DNA of 64,000 nt from Anaspis maculata (GCA_949128115.1 OX421963.1:55299306-55363305), one strand, 5' to 3'. Counted from the stretch's first letter, positions 11,658 through 24,296 are shown. Made by a program: numbers and translations. The notes: a model not told the origin generated them from the sequence alone.

Positions 11658-12030
11658 AAGTCTAAGCTTGAAGCTAATTTTGTCCCCAAAGTCTTGCATG
11701 TAAGCCAAGTTTGAGTCAGAGTCTGTTACCATTATTATTATTTATATTAGTTCTGTTTACGTTAGGTAACAATGTCTTTGTTGTATTAAACCATATAATA
11801 TACGTTTTCAAAATAATTAACATTTCAATATGTATCTATTTTTATTTTGTTGAAGGAAATCTTGGGAAAATGGATTTTAAAAATTGAAGCCTTATTGTGA
11901 CAGTGACAGCGGTGACAGCTATAGCTGACAGCCAGCTAGCCGGTTGCTGGCTGAAATTTTGACAACAGTCACACTTTTGACAGGACAACACAACCTAACT
12001 TTTTATGAATTGTTTTGTTTTAAACGGGGC

Positions 12031-12138
12031 ATGTCGCTGGACGGAATTGTCGTTCGACGGAATCACGTGACAGTGTCGTTCGACGGAAAGCCTGCGCGCA
12101 TGTCAGACGTCCTCAAACTATGGGGCGAGAGTGTGTAG
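12031..12138 (+). CDS. Short coding-like frame, possible first exon or micro-ORF
   Basis: A 35-codon frame from ATG encodes a mixed, non-repetitive peptide (VTVSFDGKPARMSDVLKLWG) with balanced codon use and higher GC than its surroundings. It stops with TAG. A possible donor GTAGGC overlaps the end, so this could be a first exon. No partner exon was found. It may be chance. Confidence 0.25.
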   Translation: MSLDGIVVRRNHVTVSFDGKPARMSDVLKLWGESV

Positions 12139-12413
12139 GCAACACATTATTCACACGTGACATGAGATTCGCCTAGTCTCACAGTATGTGACTGTGGTGC
12201 ACCCACCAATATGGTTTATGGTGTGCCGTGTTTTACTTTTTTAGTGCCAAACAACGCGAAGTCCAATGTTTTTAGTAGTAGTATGTCTGCAATGTTAATC
12301 CATAATGGCATTGATATCGCGGCATACTGTGAAGGAGGCGAAAGTGTTACCGTAGGTTTTAGAAAAAAAGATATTCCGAGATCAGCTCCTGCTACAGTTT
12401 TTTTTTGTCTCCT

Positions 12414-12447
12414 TAGGTAGGTATGTAAGTACTTACATACCTACCTA
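12414..12447. repeat. 34-bp perfect palindrome
   Basis: TAGGTAGGTATGTAAGT is followed directly by its exact reverse complement, with no spacer. It lies in an otherwise featureless AT-rich stretch. Confidence 0.9.
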
Positions 12448-12599
12448 TGCGACATATAGCCGCCCGCGATTTCAAACGTTCTGAATTAACCACCGAAGTA
12501 TATCATATTACTATAATCTCGTCATGCATAACTTTATATTGTAAATTTTTTTGTAGTACTCAAGTACCTACCTACCTTAGTCATTGTTGATGCATTTTC

Positions 12600-13255
12600 A
12601 GCTGTTTGAGTTGTTGATTAGGTGATAATTACCATTATGTTCAAAAAACATTTCGAATACACCGATTTCAAGCGGTGAAAATGTTAAATATTGACAAACG
12701 TGTTGTTCATCAGCCAAAATCAGATTTTTACAACCTTAAAGGCCTTAATAATCCACTTGAGCAAATCAGTCGAGCATTTCCTAGGACTTGAATTTTTATT
12801 TGCTTGAAATCGGTGTTTTCGAGAGTTTTTTGAACTTTAAAACTTGAATATCTTAAAAACGAAGCCTCTAATCAAAATTTTGCAAGAGCAACTGTTTCTT
12901 CTAAATTGAATGGAGAATCTTTCAGTTTGAATCAAATTTCAAAAATATACCTAGGATAAAAAGTTAAGGGGCAAAAACGAGGTGTCTACGCCCCTGAAAA
13001 CTTTTGATAAAATGCGCTATTGTTGTTCGACAGAGACTTATTTTAGTAAGCTATAGTTCAAATTTGAACAAAATCGGTTCAACGGTTCACAAGTTATGCG
13101 AATTTTTTTTTAACTTGTTTCGAACTTTGAAGGGCTGTATCTCCGTTATTAGGGACTTTTGAAATATATTCTCTGAAGAAAGTCCTCTTTATTTTCGATC
13201 CTCTATCACCTCCTAAAATTGATGTATCACGAACTGGACCAGCCTGTATATATGT
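12600..13255. repeat. Diverged relative of the 6091 foldback family
   Basis: Phrases such as AATCAAAATTTTGCAAGAG, TCTACGCCCCTG and the terminal ACTGGACCAGCCTGTATA recall the inner arm and outer end of the element at 6091-10596. Only one arm is clear. It is non-coding. Confidence 0.5.
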
Positions 13256-13276
13256 ACCTAAGTACTTAGAATAAGC

Positions 13277-13376
13277 GCATCACCGGGTGCGTCGGCTTGT
13301 TCCGACTTATCATTGCTCCGACTCTCGCTTGGTCCGAACTTGGGTTGGCATCACTGGAGATGAAGTGAGGCTTCTG
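13277..13376. repeat. Dispersed repeat, inverted partner of 21567-21660
   Basis: About 95 bp (containing TCCGACTTATCATTGCTCCG and TGGCATCACTGGAGATGAAG) are present in opposite orientation at 21567-21660 with few differences. Function is unknown. Confidence 0.75.
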
Positions 13377-13512
13377 CACAGGCAATGGCCAGTGGCGTAG
13401 CGAAGGGGAGGGCCTGATTATGCTTCCTGCGTTTGGTCGCCAGATTACGCGAAACACATGAGCCAGATAGAGGACCGTCCAGAGAAAGTTATTAAAGTAT
13501 CTCTCATTTTAA

Positions 13513-13685
13513 GGCCGCTCTATGAAATTACGCAACGCAGCCGCAGCCGCAACGCAGGTTTCTGATTGGCTCGCAAGCCTTTCGCGTCGTTGCGATGGCT
13601 TCGCGAATACCTTGCGAGCCAATCAGAAACCTGCGTTGCGGCTGCGGCTGCGTTGCGGTTGCGTTGCGAATTTTCATAGAGCGGG
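13513..13685. mobile_element. GC-rich hairpin MITE
   Basis: GCCGCTCTATGAAA at the left and TTTTCATAGAGCGGGC at the right are inverted. The arms continue with GCAACGCAGCCGCAGCCGC and CAGGTTTCTGATTGGCTCGC paired to their complements, so almost the whole 170 bp folds on itself. It is much more CpG-rich than the DNA around it. Confidence 0.75.
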
Positions 13686-14085
13686 CATTAAGCTGGACGG
13701 TGTGCCTGATCGAGGGACCTCATTCCCGGGAGCTGCTTTTGAGAATGGTTTGGCTTCACTGCCTTTGAGTGGCGCATGCATGCCCGATTTATTGGCCAGA
13801 ATCGTATTAATAGATAAGGGCTCGATACCAAGTTCCAGGCGCAAAAGTTAGGACGGCGTAACTTGCCAAATAGAGCGGTCTGATTGGCCGTTGCGCCCGT
13901 TGCTATAGTAACCGCACTTACGGCGGTCTTAGCCCCAACTTGTAGGTCGTATGCAGTATTGTCACACGACTGGTTTTCCAAGGAAACCACACGGAAGAGT
14001 GTGATAATCACGGGTGATCATACGTCTTTTTAAAAGAGTATAGTAACTATAATACCCTTTATCACACAGAATACCTAATGCTTAT

Positions 14086-14283
14086 TGGCGGCTTTACAGA
14101 ACTTCGTTTGTCGCCGGCGACAATCCCCCACTCCACTGTATGTAGTTGAATAATTTGAACGACACGACGACAGAAACTCGTGTCGCGGGGAGTTATGGAG
14201 GGAGGTAGGGGAGTACAGGCGGATCGAATCCTATTGGCCAGCGACACTGTCCCCGGCGACATATGAAGTTCTGTAAAAGTGGC
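14086..14283. mobile_element. MITE with ~40-bp imperfect terminal inverted repeats
   Basis: The left TTTACAGAACTTCGTTTGTC followed by GCCGGCGACA is repeated inverted at the right (TGTCCCCGGCGACATATGAA, then GTTCTGTAAAAG). It is non-coding. Confidence 0.7.
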
Positions 14284-14299
14284 TTATCAATTCCAAAAA

Positions 14300-15950
14300 T
14301 ATGCGCTCTTACAAGGTGGATTCTGTCACACATCACACACTAGACTCGCCTGCTTTGGTGAAAATAAAAGCTGAACGCATAATACGAAACAATTTGCCAG
14401 AAACATACCAGAAACATGCCAAAACCACCTAATTTGACGTCCTTCCTTTTATACTTTTCCGACCCCCTCCCCCCCCCCACCAACATGGAAGGGAAAGTAA
14501 GTACATATTGTAATCGTGCAGAAAAAAGTTTTTGAGATTTCCACGGATATATCCATTTGGAGGTCCCCCAAGACGACTAAGACCATTTCCAGAATGATGT
14601 CTGTCTATCTGTCTGTGTGTCTGTAATCTCTCACGGTAACTGCGAAACCGTTGATACGATCAACTTTTTTTTTTGCCTTAGGACTGGTTTGTCCTATTAG
14701 CCATTACACTAATTAAAACCAGAAGAAAATATAGGACTCATAAACAAACGCAATCAAGTTCAGACCTGCAAAATTAAAAACGTTATATGTTGAACGACTC
14801 TTCCTCTTCAAAAATTTTACCAAAGCAGAGTACACCTCAACTCTTCCTGTCTCAAGAATTTGTGACATACTTAGACTTGAAATTTGGTGTGCAGACATGG
14901 TTTTTCCGTGGAATGAGCCCAATAGTTTTTGACTGTCATCTGTCAAACAGAACTGTTCACTATCAACAAATGTCAGAAGCTATATATCCCACGGATCTCG
15001 ACTTGCAATATGTCATTTGAAAGCCCTGAAAAACTGTATTCAGCACAGTTGAATGTATTGTCCTATCTGTTATGTCGAATAATGAAAAATGTCAAAATTC
15101 AAAACTTCATCATTCAATTATATTTAAAACCTATCCGATGGATATTGGAATTAAATTTGGCAGGAAGCAACACAACAAAAAAAGTTATATTACCGAGAGG
15201 GGCATTTCACCTGTGTTTTGACCAGGAGGACTCGCTTTTTGATCTCGAAAATTCATTCCCACTCGCCGGGATCGACTTTTTTTGAAAAATTCCAACTGAT
15301 ATCGAAAGTAGATGGAATAGCGTCGTGTAGACCCATTTTCAAAATTAACACGGTACCAGTTTTCTTACGGTAATTTTTCCACAATGAAATTAGCACATTT
15401 CGTGAATTTGAAAAAACTGCAATGCAGACTTCGACATGCAGTGTGAGCCCCACGAAATATTGATTTTAGGTGCAGACATGCTGGGAATTAAACTTGAAAA
15501 AAAGATTGAATTAATTTTTGGAAGAAAAACTTTTGAGAACGGACCCACGGTTTTCGAGTTTTCCTCTCTGGAAAAACTTAAAATTTTCCAACTTTTTCTC
15601 CCGTGAACAGATTTTCAGTGCTATTTTAAACAGGGGGTAACTGGGTCATGAACATTCTCCAACAATTTTTTCTCAACTTCACGAGAATTTTCCGGTTGAA
15701 AATGTAAAACCGGCCTGGGTTTTCGAAACCGGACTTGAATGATGGAGCTTGGAGTGAAGCTTTTAATTGATTATTTTTACAATGATTTGGAATAAGATTT
15801 GATGTTTTCCCGGAAAATTCAAATTTTCCTGACAAAATTTTCAATTTCTTGCAAATTATTTTCAATCTCTCTTTCTAATTCTAACTTTCCACCCGGAAGG
15901 GCGTTTCGAAAAAAAAATCCAGAGGTTCCTGGGTACTAGTCGGAAAAGTT
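14300..15950. other. Intergenic, no recognisable gene
   Basis: AT-rich DNA with a C-rich homopolymer patch at about 14464-14480 and many AAAATTTT-type words. Open frames of 60-118 codons at 14713-15285 overlap on both strands and have no coding character. It looks like old repeat-derived sequence. Confidence 0.4.
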
Positions 15951-15999
15951 TTGGGGTGACACAGCCGATTTTTTTAACGGTAGAAGCTAAAACAAATAA

Positions 16000-17940
16000 C
16001 GAGCTGGAGTGAGAGCTAGAGTTATTTCACAACAGGGGATCTATGAACAGAAGAATAATACAAGGTTTAAAGTACGACTTCACTGTCTGGTAATTCCAAA
16101 AATGGCGGGTGAAGATACCCCCGAAAAGATGAAAAACTTGAAAGAACGGAAAAACCGAAAATGCTGGAATAAAATGTTGCAGTGTCGTTTTTGAAGCCAC
16201 AAGTCAGCGAAATGTGAAAAAAATTACCCCGGAGCCTGGCGGCCCACCCTGGTATCGTGTGAAAATGAAGAATGAAGGGCTTATTCTAGAAGATTTTTGA
16301 TCTAAGCCCGCGTTTTCAAGTTAAATTTTTTCTTTGTCAGTTTTAGGCTATAAAAGATTTATAAAAAACCGGCCCCGGAGCCCTTTGGTCAGCTCTGGTA
16401 TCATCAATCGTGCAGGGCTCCCGCTAATCTGGAAAACCTGGAGAATTCACAATTTGAAAATTTTGGTCAGGAAATGTCATGAAATTTTGAAAAAAAAAAT
16501 GAAAAAGTCAAGGTTTTTTTCTGAGGGTCAGGGAATTCGTAAACTGAGCAACTTTTTTTTTCATTTTCCAAAACTGTTATCGCTCCTAGTCATCAATCAT
16601 GCAGTTAACATGTTTTGTGTTTGCCGAAAAAATTGATCGCTTTATTTTACCTGCTACCCACAACTATTTCTTTTATTAGGTGCTTGAGAATTTCTTTATA
16701 TACTCAGTAGTCAGGGAAAACTCACGACCATCCATGGTCTGTAAAATCAGGTGAAAAGTCAAAGAAATTTGACTCCATTGACAGCGAGAACCCTGTCGTG
16801 AGAATTTTCGTAAATCGGCAGAATCGAATGATCTCTTGTCTCATTTGGAGAATAAAATGCCGTTAGAAGATTTTTGATTAGAGCCTGCGTTTTCGATTTG
16901 CAAAGGTTTTTTTTGAAAAAAATTGGTAATTTCGAAATTTTCCCGAAAAAATTGCTCGGTAGACCGTTCAGCACCTGAGATCCATGAAATTTTCGGGTTT
17001 TTTTGACCGCAATTTTTTTTGCGTTCAATATAGGCTCATTCAAGAAAAAAATGCGATCTGTATTCTTAGAACGACCAGGTCATATTTTCAGTCAGCTGAA
17101 CCCGAAAAATTTCGTTTGTTTTGCAAATATGTAAGGAATTGACCTAATTATGGAAATTGCGTCGTCGAATGTCGCTTTCGAGGCTACAAAGTCTGCGAAA
17201 TGTCAAAAAAATCGACTCCGGAGCCCTTAGCCCGACCCTGGTGTCATTATTCGTGAAAATTTTAGGGAATCGGTACCATGGCTTGATCCGCCGTTTCATT
17301 TGGAGGATAAAGTGCCGTTAGGAGATTTTTTATTAAAGCCCGCATTTTCAAGTTAGCACTGTTTTTTTGCAAATTTAGACTTTCAGAAGATTTATCGGTT
17401 TATCTCAGCTTCAGTACCACCGAAAATTGTCCTTCAAGTACCTGATGCTGAAGTTTTCTAGAGCGCATCTGTACGCGATGGTCTCGATAACCGGGAAAAT
17501 CGTTTTCGTGAACGTGAAGACTGAAGATACCATGGTCATGTCATCACAGTACACAGCGCCTACTCCTTTAATGGCTGTTAATGGCGACGGCATAACGGCT
17601 CGGAGCGAGTGTAACTCGGAGTACGGAGGGTAATTTCCATTTTTCGGCCAGTCGGAATCGAAAAATTCGGGGTTCTTCTGCAAATATAGGAGGGATTGAC
17701 CCAACTGTGAATATTCCAACTACGATTGTCGTTTCTGAAACCCAAGAAGTCTGCGAAATGTGAAGAAAAAACGGCTTTGCGACCCCTGCTTTGGCTCGGT
17801 CCTGGTGTCACTGTGATCTTCTGAATTCTCGGGAATCGGCACAATCAAATGATCCGTCGTCTCATCTTGAAGAATAAAGTACCGTTAGATTTTTCATGAA
17901 AGCCCCGCATTTTCGAGCTAGGACTGTTTCTTGAGGAAGG
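16000..17940. repeat. Ancient degenerate repeat block, unit about 570 bp
   Basis: A phrase of the form GTCTGCGAAATGTCAAAAAAA…CTCCGGAGCCC…CTGGTGTCA…GATTTTT…AAAGCCCGCATTTTC recurs near 16190-16330, 17190-17350 and 17740-17920, with a partial copy near 16790-16920. Spacing between the two clearest copies is about 570 bp. Copies are heavily diverged and non-coding. Confidence 0.55.
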
Positions 17941-18770
17941 AAGGAAAGAGCATATAATTTGCCCCTTCGCAGTATAAGTTAGAGGTTATAGGAAGTGGAT
18001 GACGTTAGTAGGGTAGGGTTCACGCCACAAGGAACTTGACATAAAATATGAATCAATCACATTCGGTCATCTGTGTCCCACAGATATTATAATTTGGCGG
18101 ATTTACCCATGGGCGCAGTGAACGCGCGCCCAGGCCCAACGCGCGCTATCAAAGGGGCCCAGCGGAGGCCCCTTTTCATGACTGTTTTTTTCCCTTCATT
18201 TTTGTAAATTCGAAGTTTGTAAGATTTTTTCTTAAATCGATGTATGCTAGTTTCTGGGCCCTGCCCCCTCCCCCCCTTCCGCCCTTTCAGTCTCATTACT
18301 TCAAACCTGCACATTCTCAACTTCACTTTATACCTACTTCATTCACAAAACAAGAGGCCTCTGTTTAAGAGTTCGAGCAGGGCTTTGTTTTATATGTATT
18401 AATTTTTCATTTTTTCTTCATATAATAATATTAATGATGATTGATTGGTATATAATAATGCTCGGTATATAATGTGTATTTATGTAACCCGAGTTTAGTG
18501 GCGTAGCGGCCTAGCTAGGTGGCTGAGGGCCCCGGTGAAAACTGTTGGGAGAGGGCCCTTCTCCCCCACTTTTTTTAACTTTAAAAAATCTGTTTTACAT
18601 CTTTTTCCATTTTCATTTGCTTTTGAATTAAATTTTGATTACCTGTTTTGTGTCGACTGTTTATTACTTACTACTTAATACTATCAACATTCATATTATT
18701 ATCCGCAAAAAAATTCTGCGCGGCACGCCCCCCTTCCCCAGACCCCCCTTGGGGGCCTCTAAAGGTGCGT
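17941..18770. other. Intergenic, no recognisable gene
   Basis: Contains fragments with TTAGTGGCGTAGCGG-like wording typical of old transposon ends, and CCCCCTCCCCCCC patches. No supported gene. Confidence 0.35.
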
Positions 18771-18772
18771 TC

Positions 18773-18907
18773 TGGCAGCTTATTTAGCAGCAAGTTTTAA
18801 TTTTCGTCGTAAGCGCAGCTCTTACGAACCAGCCTCCTCAGAACAGCCAATAAGCGGTGCTGCGCTTACGGCTGAAATTAAAACTTGCGACTAAATAAGC
18901 TGACTGA
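18773..18907. mobile_element. MITE with CAGCTTATTTAG termini
   Basis: The left GCGTTCTGGCAGCTTATTTA and the right TAAATAAGCTGACTGAAC are inverted repeats, and TAA flanks both ends. The inner arms (AGTTTTAATTTTCG) also pair. It shares termini with the elements at 31361-31995 and 40347-40427. Confidence 0.7.
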
Positions 18908-19404
18908 ACAGGTAAATCCGCCACATACAATATATACTACTCCAAACTAGATGAGTGACTCTCAGATGCCCCCCCTCCCCATAAAAAATTTCGCATGACA
19001 AACAAAACTCCAACTGGGTCTGGTTGGTACGGAATGGTACCTACTTTAGTACCACCTACTACTAACTAACCAACTAATCCTACTAGAGGACTAGGACTAG
19101 GACTAGGAACTAGAAGTAACTTGAGTAGGTAACCAAATGATTGCGCTGCAGACAAAACCAAAAGCTTTGCTGTCTTCGCCTTGAGTCCTACCTGTCTGCG
19201 ATAAATGACCCTATATTTCTCTTTTCCGTCAGGCGGTGTTGATTACTTTGGCTCCCGCTTTGGCTCCATGTAAAAATTGGTCGTTATCGATTCTAGCTGC
19301 AATGGTCGCTGATGAAATAACTATTTTATTTACATTTAAGGACAAAGTTATTTATATTGGTGAAATAAAGACATTATTGCGGAATCAATCCGTGTGGGTT
19401 TTTT

Positions 19405-19615
19405 CTAAGAAAGAAATTTACCATTCAGGTCTTTTTGGAAAGCTACAAGGATGTAGGTACTTTAGTTTGAGCCTACAAACATTTTTATAATAAAGAAATA
19501 ATTTTTTTCAAAACTTGAATTTTTTTGGATTTTGAAAATGTCTATAAGCTCAAACCAAAATACATTCTTGTAACTTCCCAAAAAGACCTGAATGGTGAAT
19601 TTCTGTCAAGGAATA
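19405..19615. repeat. Inverted repeat, arms ~70 bp
   Basis: AAATTTACCATTCAGGTCTT at 19415 is matched by AAGACCTGAATGGTGAATTT near 19585. The arms continue over the GTAGGTACTTTAGTTTGAGC/GCTCAAACCAAAATACATTC segments. It is non-coding. Confidence 0.65.
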
Positions 19616-20028
19616 GAAAGTAAGGCGAACAACAAGTGTGGGTACTTCTTTTGAAAGCCATGCAGATAGGTATAGGTTCAGAATGCCTCCATATTATGCG
19701 GTTTTATCTAGGTACTGGTTTTTGAAAGTAAATTTACCTACATCTTCTTCACAAAGCTGAACACATTACGGGAGTCCATACCACCGCCTCTGTTTATGTT
19801 TATGTGATAAGTATATGGTTTATGTTATCCCAGAATAGCGAATCCTCATGGCACCCCCGAGGTAAACGGCAATGTTTACCTAATGCAAAGTGCCGGTTTG
19901 TTGATTCTTCACTCCAGGCCAGGGTCCTCATGACAGTCACGTGATGCCGATGCCCCTGCCCCCTGCCCTTGTATGCCCTGCCCGCGCCCGGTCTATGCCC
20001 TGCCCCAAACGGCTGGGGCTACGCCACT

Positions 20029-21551
20029 TAGGCCAGGCGGTATGTCGGTAAAATCACTACAATCTGGAAAAAACTCCGACCAAAGCTTTCATGGTGTCAA
20101 ACTCTTCGTAAGCTCAGTAGTTATCTACCACTGAGTTTCCGCCCAAAAACGAGTTGTGCTGATTCCTCCACATCTGCGCAAAGGTAAAGGATGCCTCAAG
20201 AGTGCAAAAAGACCTGTTAAACCTTCGTACTTTTTCATTATATTTGCCTAAATGCAAACGTACAACTCCTACGCAAACATTGGAAGCATTTGTCATCATC
20301 TCTGTGCCAGTCTTACTGTTGAAAAAAAAGATTTCTTTGTGCGGGTCAGATAAATCACATTTAATTGTTTTTTCACACAAGAAAACGATGGAGCAACATG
20401 TATTTTGGATGTTTTCTAATAACTTGTACTCACTGAACCCATTCATGGCGTTAAAATTTCAATAACAGCATTTTTGAAGATGTTGCCCGCTAAGAAGTGA
20501 ATAATTTTCACCTGCATGTTCAGCAGCAGTTTTTTCAATTTCACCGAACACCGTTCTCGAAAATTTTATAGGGAATGACAAGCTGGAACTGTTTTCTAAT
20601 GATATTATATCTGGCTTAACCGCGGCATGCTTTTTGAAAGTGTAGGAACTGATTTCTTTTCGAGCGGTTTCATTTCACCCGCGTGCGGCCGTGCCTACTT
20701 GACATAGACCGGGCTGATTTCACGAGCTTGGAAATGTACTCTTTTCCAGCTTTAAAACGCGACCATTATTATTAAGACTTTGTACATTGATTTATGAAGA
20801 AATTATATATTATTTTATCATTAATGGTCGTGTTTTAAAGCTGGAAGAGAGTACATTTCCAAGCTTGTGTAATCAGTCCGGTCTATGTCAAGTAGGCACG
20901 GCCGCACGCGGGTAAAATGAAACCGCTCGAAAAGAAATCAGTTCCTACACTTCCAAAAAGCATGCCGCGGTTAAGCCAGATATAATATCATTAGAAAACA
21001 GTTCCAGCTTGTCATTCGCTATAAAATTTTCGAGAACGGTGTTTGGTAAAATTGAAAAAACTGCTGCTGAACAGGCAGGTGAAAATTATTCACTTCTTAG
21101 CGGACAACATCTTCAAAAATGCTGTTGTTGAAATTTTAACGCCATGAATGGGTTCAGTGAGTACAAGTTATTAGAAAACATCCAAAATACATGTTGCTCC
21201 ATCGTTTTCTTGTGTGAAAAAACAATTAAATGTGATTTATCTGACCCGCACAAAGAAATTCTTTTTTTCAACAGTAAGACTGGCACAGAGATGATGACAA
21301 ATGCTTCCAATGTTTGCGTTAAGGTTGTACATTTGCATTGAGGCAAATAAAATGAAAAAGTACGGGGGTTTAACAGGTCTTTTTGCACCTTCAAGACATC
21401 CTTTACCTTTGGGTAGATGTGGAGGAATCAGCACAACTCCTTTTTGGGCGGAAACTCAGTGGTAGATACCTACTGACCATACGAAGAGTTTGACACCATA
21501 AAAGCTTTGGTCGGAATTTTTTCTATCCAGAATGACCTACCGCCTGGCCTA
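20029..21551. repeat. Giant hairpin, arms about 740 bp
   Basis: GGCCAGGCGGTATGTCGGTA at the left end is mirrored by CTACCGCCTGGCC at the right end. The inverted similarity continues without a major break to a loop near 20780-20830. Because the arms are so similar, the same peptide frame (for example NGFSEYKLLENIQNTCCSIV) is found on the minus strand at 20114-20446 and on the plus strand at 21144-21341. That frame is interrupted upstream and has no start context, so it is probably not a gene, though its codon pattern suggests a captured, decayed coding segment. A transcript across the block would form a very long double-stranded RNA. Confidence 0.85.
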
Positions 21552-21566
21552 CACTGCAGAACGTAC

Positions 21567-21660
21567 CAGAAGCCTCACTTCATCTCCAGTGATGCCAACC
21601 CAAGTTCGGACCAAGCGAGAGTCGGAGCAATGATAAGTCGGAACAAGCCGACGCACCCGC
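21567..21660. repeat. Dispersed repeat, inverted partner of 13277-13376
   Basis: Carries CTTCATCTCCAGTGATGCCA and CGGAGCAATGATAAGTCGGA, the reverse complement of the block at 13277-13376. Confidence 0.75.
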
Positions 21661-22524
21661 ATCAATGCCTCTTTTATATCCCATTCAGGAAATGGCACTA
21701 CATTTTACTAATCATAAAATCATCAGTCATAAAATAAACTTCATTCAGATAAAACAAACGAAAACATTAACAATTTTCAAAAAAATAAAAAATAAAAACA
21801 GTGACATAAAACAAACGAAACAATACAGCTTCCATGTCTACAGGGTACAGAATTATTCGTAACTATATATTTTAACCAGTCCATCTCCCCACCTAGCGGT
21901 GTGTTTAATAAGAAGCCTCGCCCATCGAGTAGTTTTACCACTTTAAAAGCTATAAAACAAGCAGAGATAACAAGTGTACAAAGACTTCGAGTTCGACGTT
22001 AAAGCGGGCGAGGTCATGAAAACGTTTTGAACTTGAACAAGTGGATATGTGCTCACGGGCGTGAGTCTCAGTAGCACGCTTTCTCACGCGCGGATAGGCT
22101 ACCGAACTACATTTTTGGGAGCACAACCAGTTTTTTCACGAATGATTGTCGTTTTGGACCAATAAGTGTGTACCTAGTTCAAAACGGATGGTGCTGTAAT
22201 TTGTAATATTTCAAAATGGCGACCTACAGAAATATCAAAACGTTGAATTTGACAATCCATACTGGTTTACAATTGAAAATACATGCAGGTTTTGATTTTG
22301 AACGAGATCAAGTGCGATCTCTACGCTTTTTCTTTTCAGCACCGGTAACTGGTGGTGAAGGAGACCTAAAGCTGGCAGGGGGGTCAGATTAAATCCCGAA
22401 CCGCAGCTACAAGTACCTAACTTGTATATACGTAATATATTCTATATTTCATAACGTGATACGGATACACAGTACTTTGCAAAAAAAAAGATTTTTTCCA
22501 AACCAAACATCCCTGGATGGGGAG

Positions 22525-22806
22525 GATAAGTATTTTTTTTTGGACTTTGAAAATTGGGGGGTGGATATCACCCCTCCCTTCATAGTGCGCGGGCTGGATT
22601 CGATTTCACTGGGGGCAGACGGCCTCCTTGAACATATGTACGCGGTTTTAGCAAATTCCTATTTGGATAAGTATTTTTTTTTTGGACTTTGAAAATTGGG
22701 GGGTGGATTCCACCCCTCGCTCCATAGTGCGCGGGCTGGATTCGATTTCACAGGGGGCAGGCGGCCTGCCTGAACATTCCTTGAGCTGTTTCAGCAAAAT
22801 ATCATT
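22525..22806. repeat. Tandem duplication, two ~141-bp copies
   Basis: GATAAGTATTTTTTTTTTGG begins both copies (22525 and 22666). Each continues with ACTTTGAAAATTGGGGGGTG and CGCGGGCTGGATTCGATTTC. The copies differ at a few positions. Confidence 0.85.
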
Positions 22807-22917
22807 TGGATTATAATATATTTGTTTATTACGAAGGCGCAGTACGAAGGCGCAGAGCGGACATCAGAGTTTTTTTTATGGTTTCGAAAAAAAAAAACAC
22901 GAAATTATGGGAATAAA

Positions 22918-23170
22918 GTCAGAATTCTGAGTTTAAAGTCGGAATTCTGAGTTTAAAGTCGGAATTCTGAGTTTGAAAGTCAGAATTCTGAGTTTAAAGT
23001 CGGAATTCCGAGTTTAAAGTCAGAATTCTGAGTTTAAAGTCGGAATTCTGAGTTTGAAAGTCGGAATTCTGAGTTTAAAGTCGGAATTCTGAGTTTGAAA
23101 GTCAGAATTCTGAGTTTCAAACTCGGAATTCTGCGCGCGCACAATTCCGAGTTTCAAAGTCAGAATTCTG
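22918..23170 (+). repeat. EcoRI-site minisatellite, 20-21-bp unit (left array)
   Basis: About 12 copies of GAATTCTGAGTTTAAAGTCG, with variants GTTTGAAAGTC and AGAATTC, each with a GAATTC hexamer. The unit is close to two DNA helical turns. Confidence 0.9.
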
Positions 23171-23379
23171 CGCGCGCATCGACAGGAATCGAGCCGGTTG
23201 ATTAAATAGCGATTGACGAGTTGACGACCCTAACGATACCTACGTACTCGCTAGGTATTTAATAAAATCTTCGGGAGATGTAACAACTTGTGCCTATTCT
23301 AAACCCGAGTCTAAACCCTTTTTTTCCTTAACACGATACGAACATTCCACACAGCCGAACTGGTTAATTCTTTGTCCGT

Positions 23380-24265
23380 AGCGTGCGTCATCATGTGCTT
23401 CTTCCACAGAGTGCTTCTTCATACACCTCTCCTTCGCGCAATACGAACATTTGGTACAATCGAACCAGTCGATGGCGTCGGCGGCGACATGGCTCCACCT
23501 GAATGAAGTTCCTTTGTGCTTTGAACGATAAGCCTCGATAAGAACACTCGGCGCATTGTAGGTACAATAGCAGCAATAGCATATTATTACATAGGGTTGT
23601 GAAAAATGCTATATGCTACCTATTATAGCTGCGGCGCCTCTTTAAATCCCGAAGCGCAGCGCAGTAATGTTTTCGTTTGGCTGGCAGTATCGTGGCTGTC
23701 AAGCGCATAACTGGGGCACTATTTGGTGTCACTGACAAATTCCGACCAACGTGATTAGGTAGGTACCTACTAACAACCCAAGTTGTGGACACGTTCAACT
23801 GTTCGCAATGTTCGCATCGGACTGACTGAATTCTTCTTCCAACTCAAACAACACGTCCAAAGGAATTACAAAAATGTTGCATGCAGCCGAACTGTAGAAT
23901 GCCATTGTCGAACAGGAACAGTTCTCTTGCATCTACTGCAACTACAAGAGCCATAAGCGTTTCGACTTATACGAACATTACAGACAAACACATGGATACC
24001 TACAATGTTAATTGCGCGCCGTCCCCTCCCTCCCTCCACCTTTGCGTTATAACGTGACACAGCTGTAATAGCATATAGCATTATTCACAACCCTATGTAA
24101 TATGCTATTGTTGCTTTTGTACAATGCGCCGAATGTTCTTATCGAGGCTCATCGTTCAAAGCCGAGTTCAAAGCACAAAGGAACTTCATTCGGGTGGAGC
24201 CATTTCGCCGCCGACGCCATCGAGTGGTTCGATTGTACCAAGTGTTCGTATTGCGCGGAGAGGCC
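23380..24265. pseudogene. Relics of a C2H2 zinc-finger gene inside the hairpin
   Basis: On the plus strand, 23922-24009 encodes one complete finger, CIYCNYKSHKRFDLYEHYRQ followed by TH (Cys-x2-Cys, His-x4-His), ending at TAA. Near 24125-24260 (plus) lie CAECSYRG and FDCTKCSYCAE, paired-cysteine halves of further fingers. The inverted arm holds the same halves on the minus strand at 23390-23560. Frames are broken by stops and shifts between the halves and no start codon is credible. The CSYR wording resembles large multi-finger nuclear proteins of arthropods. This is probably a gene piece trapped and duplicated by the hairpin. Confidence 0.55.
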
Positions 24266-24296
24266 ATTTAATCAACCGGCTCGATTCCTGCCGATG

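Noticed and set aside
20114..21394. Mirror ORFs on both strands (NGFSEYKLL… frame) as genes
   Set aside because: They are the same sequence on the two arms of a hairpin; frames break outside and lack start context.
22216..22290. CAAAATGGCGACC start with a 25-codon frame ending at CAG/GTTTTG as a first exon
   Set aside because: The start context is good but no partner exon or promoter signal was found, and the region is otherwise featureless.
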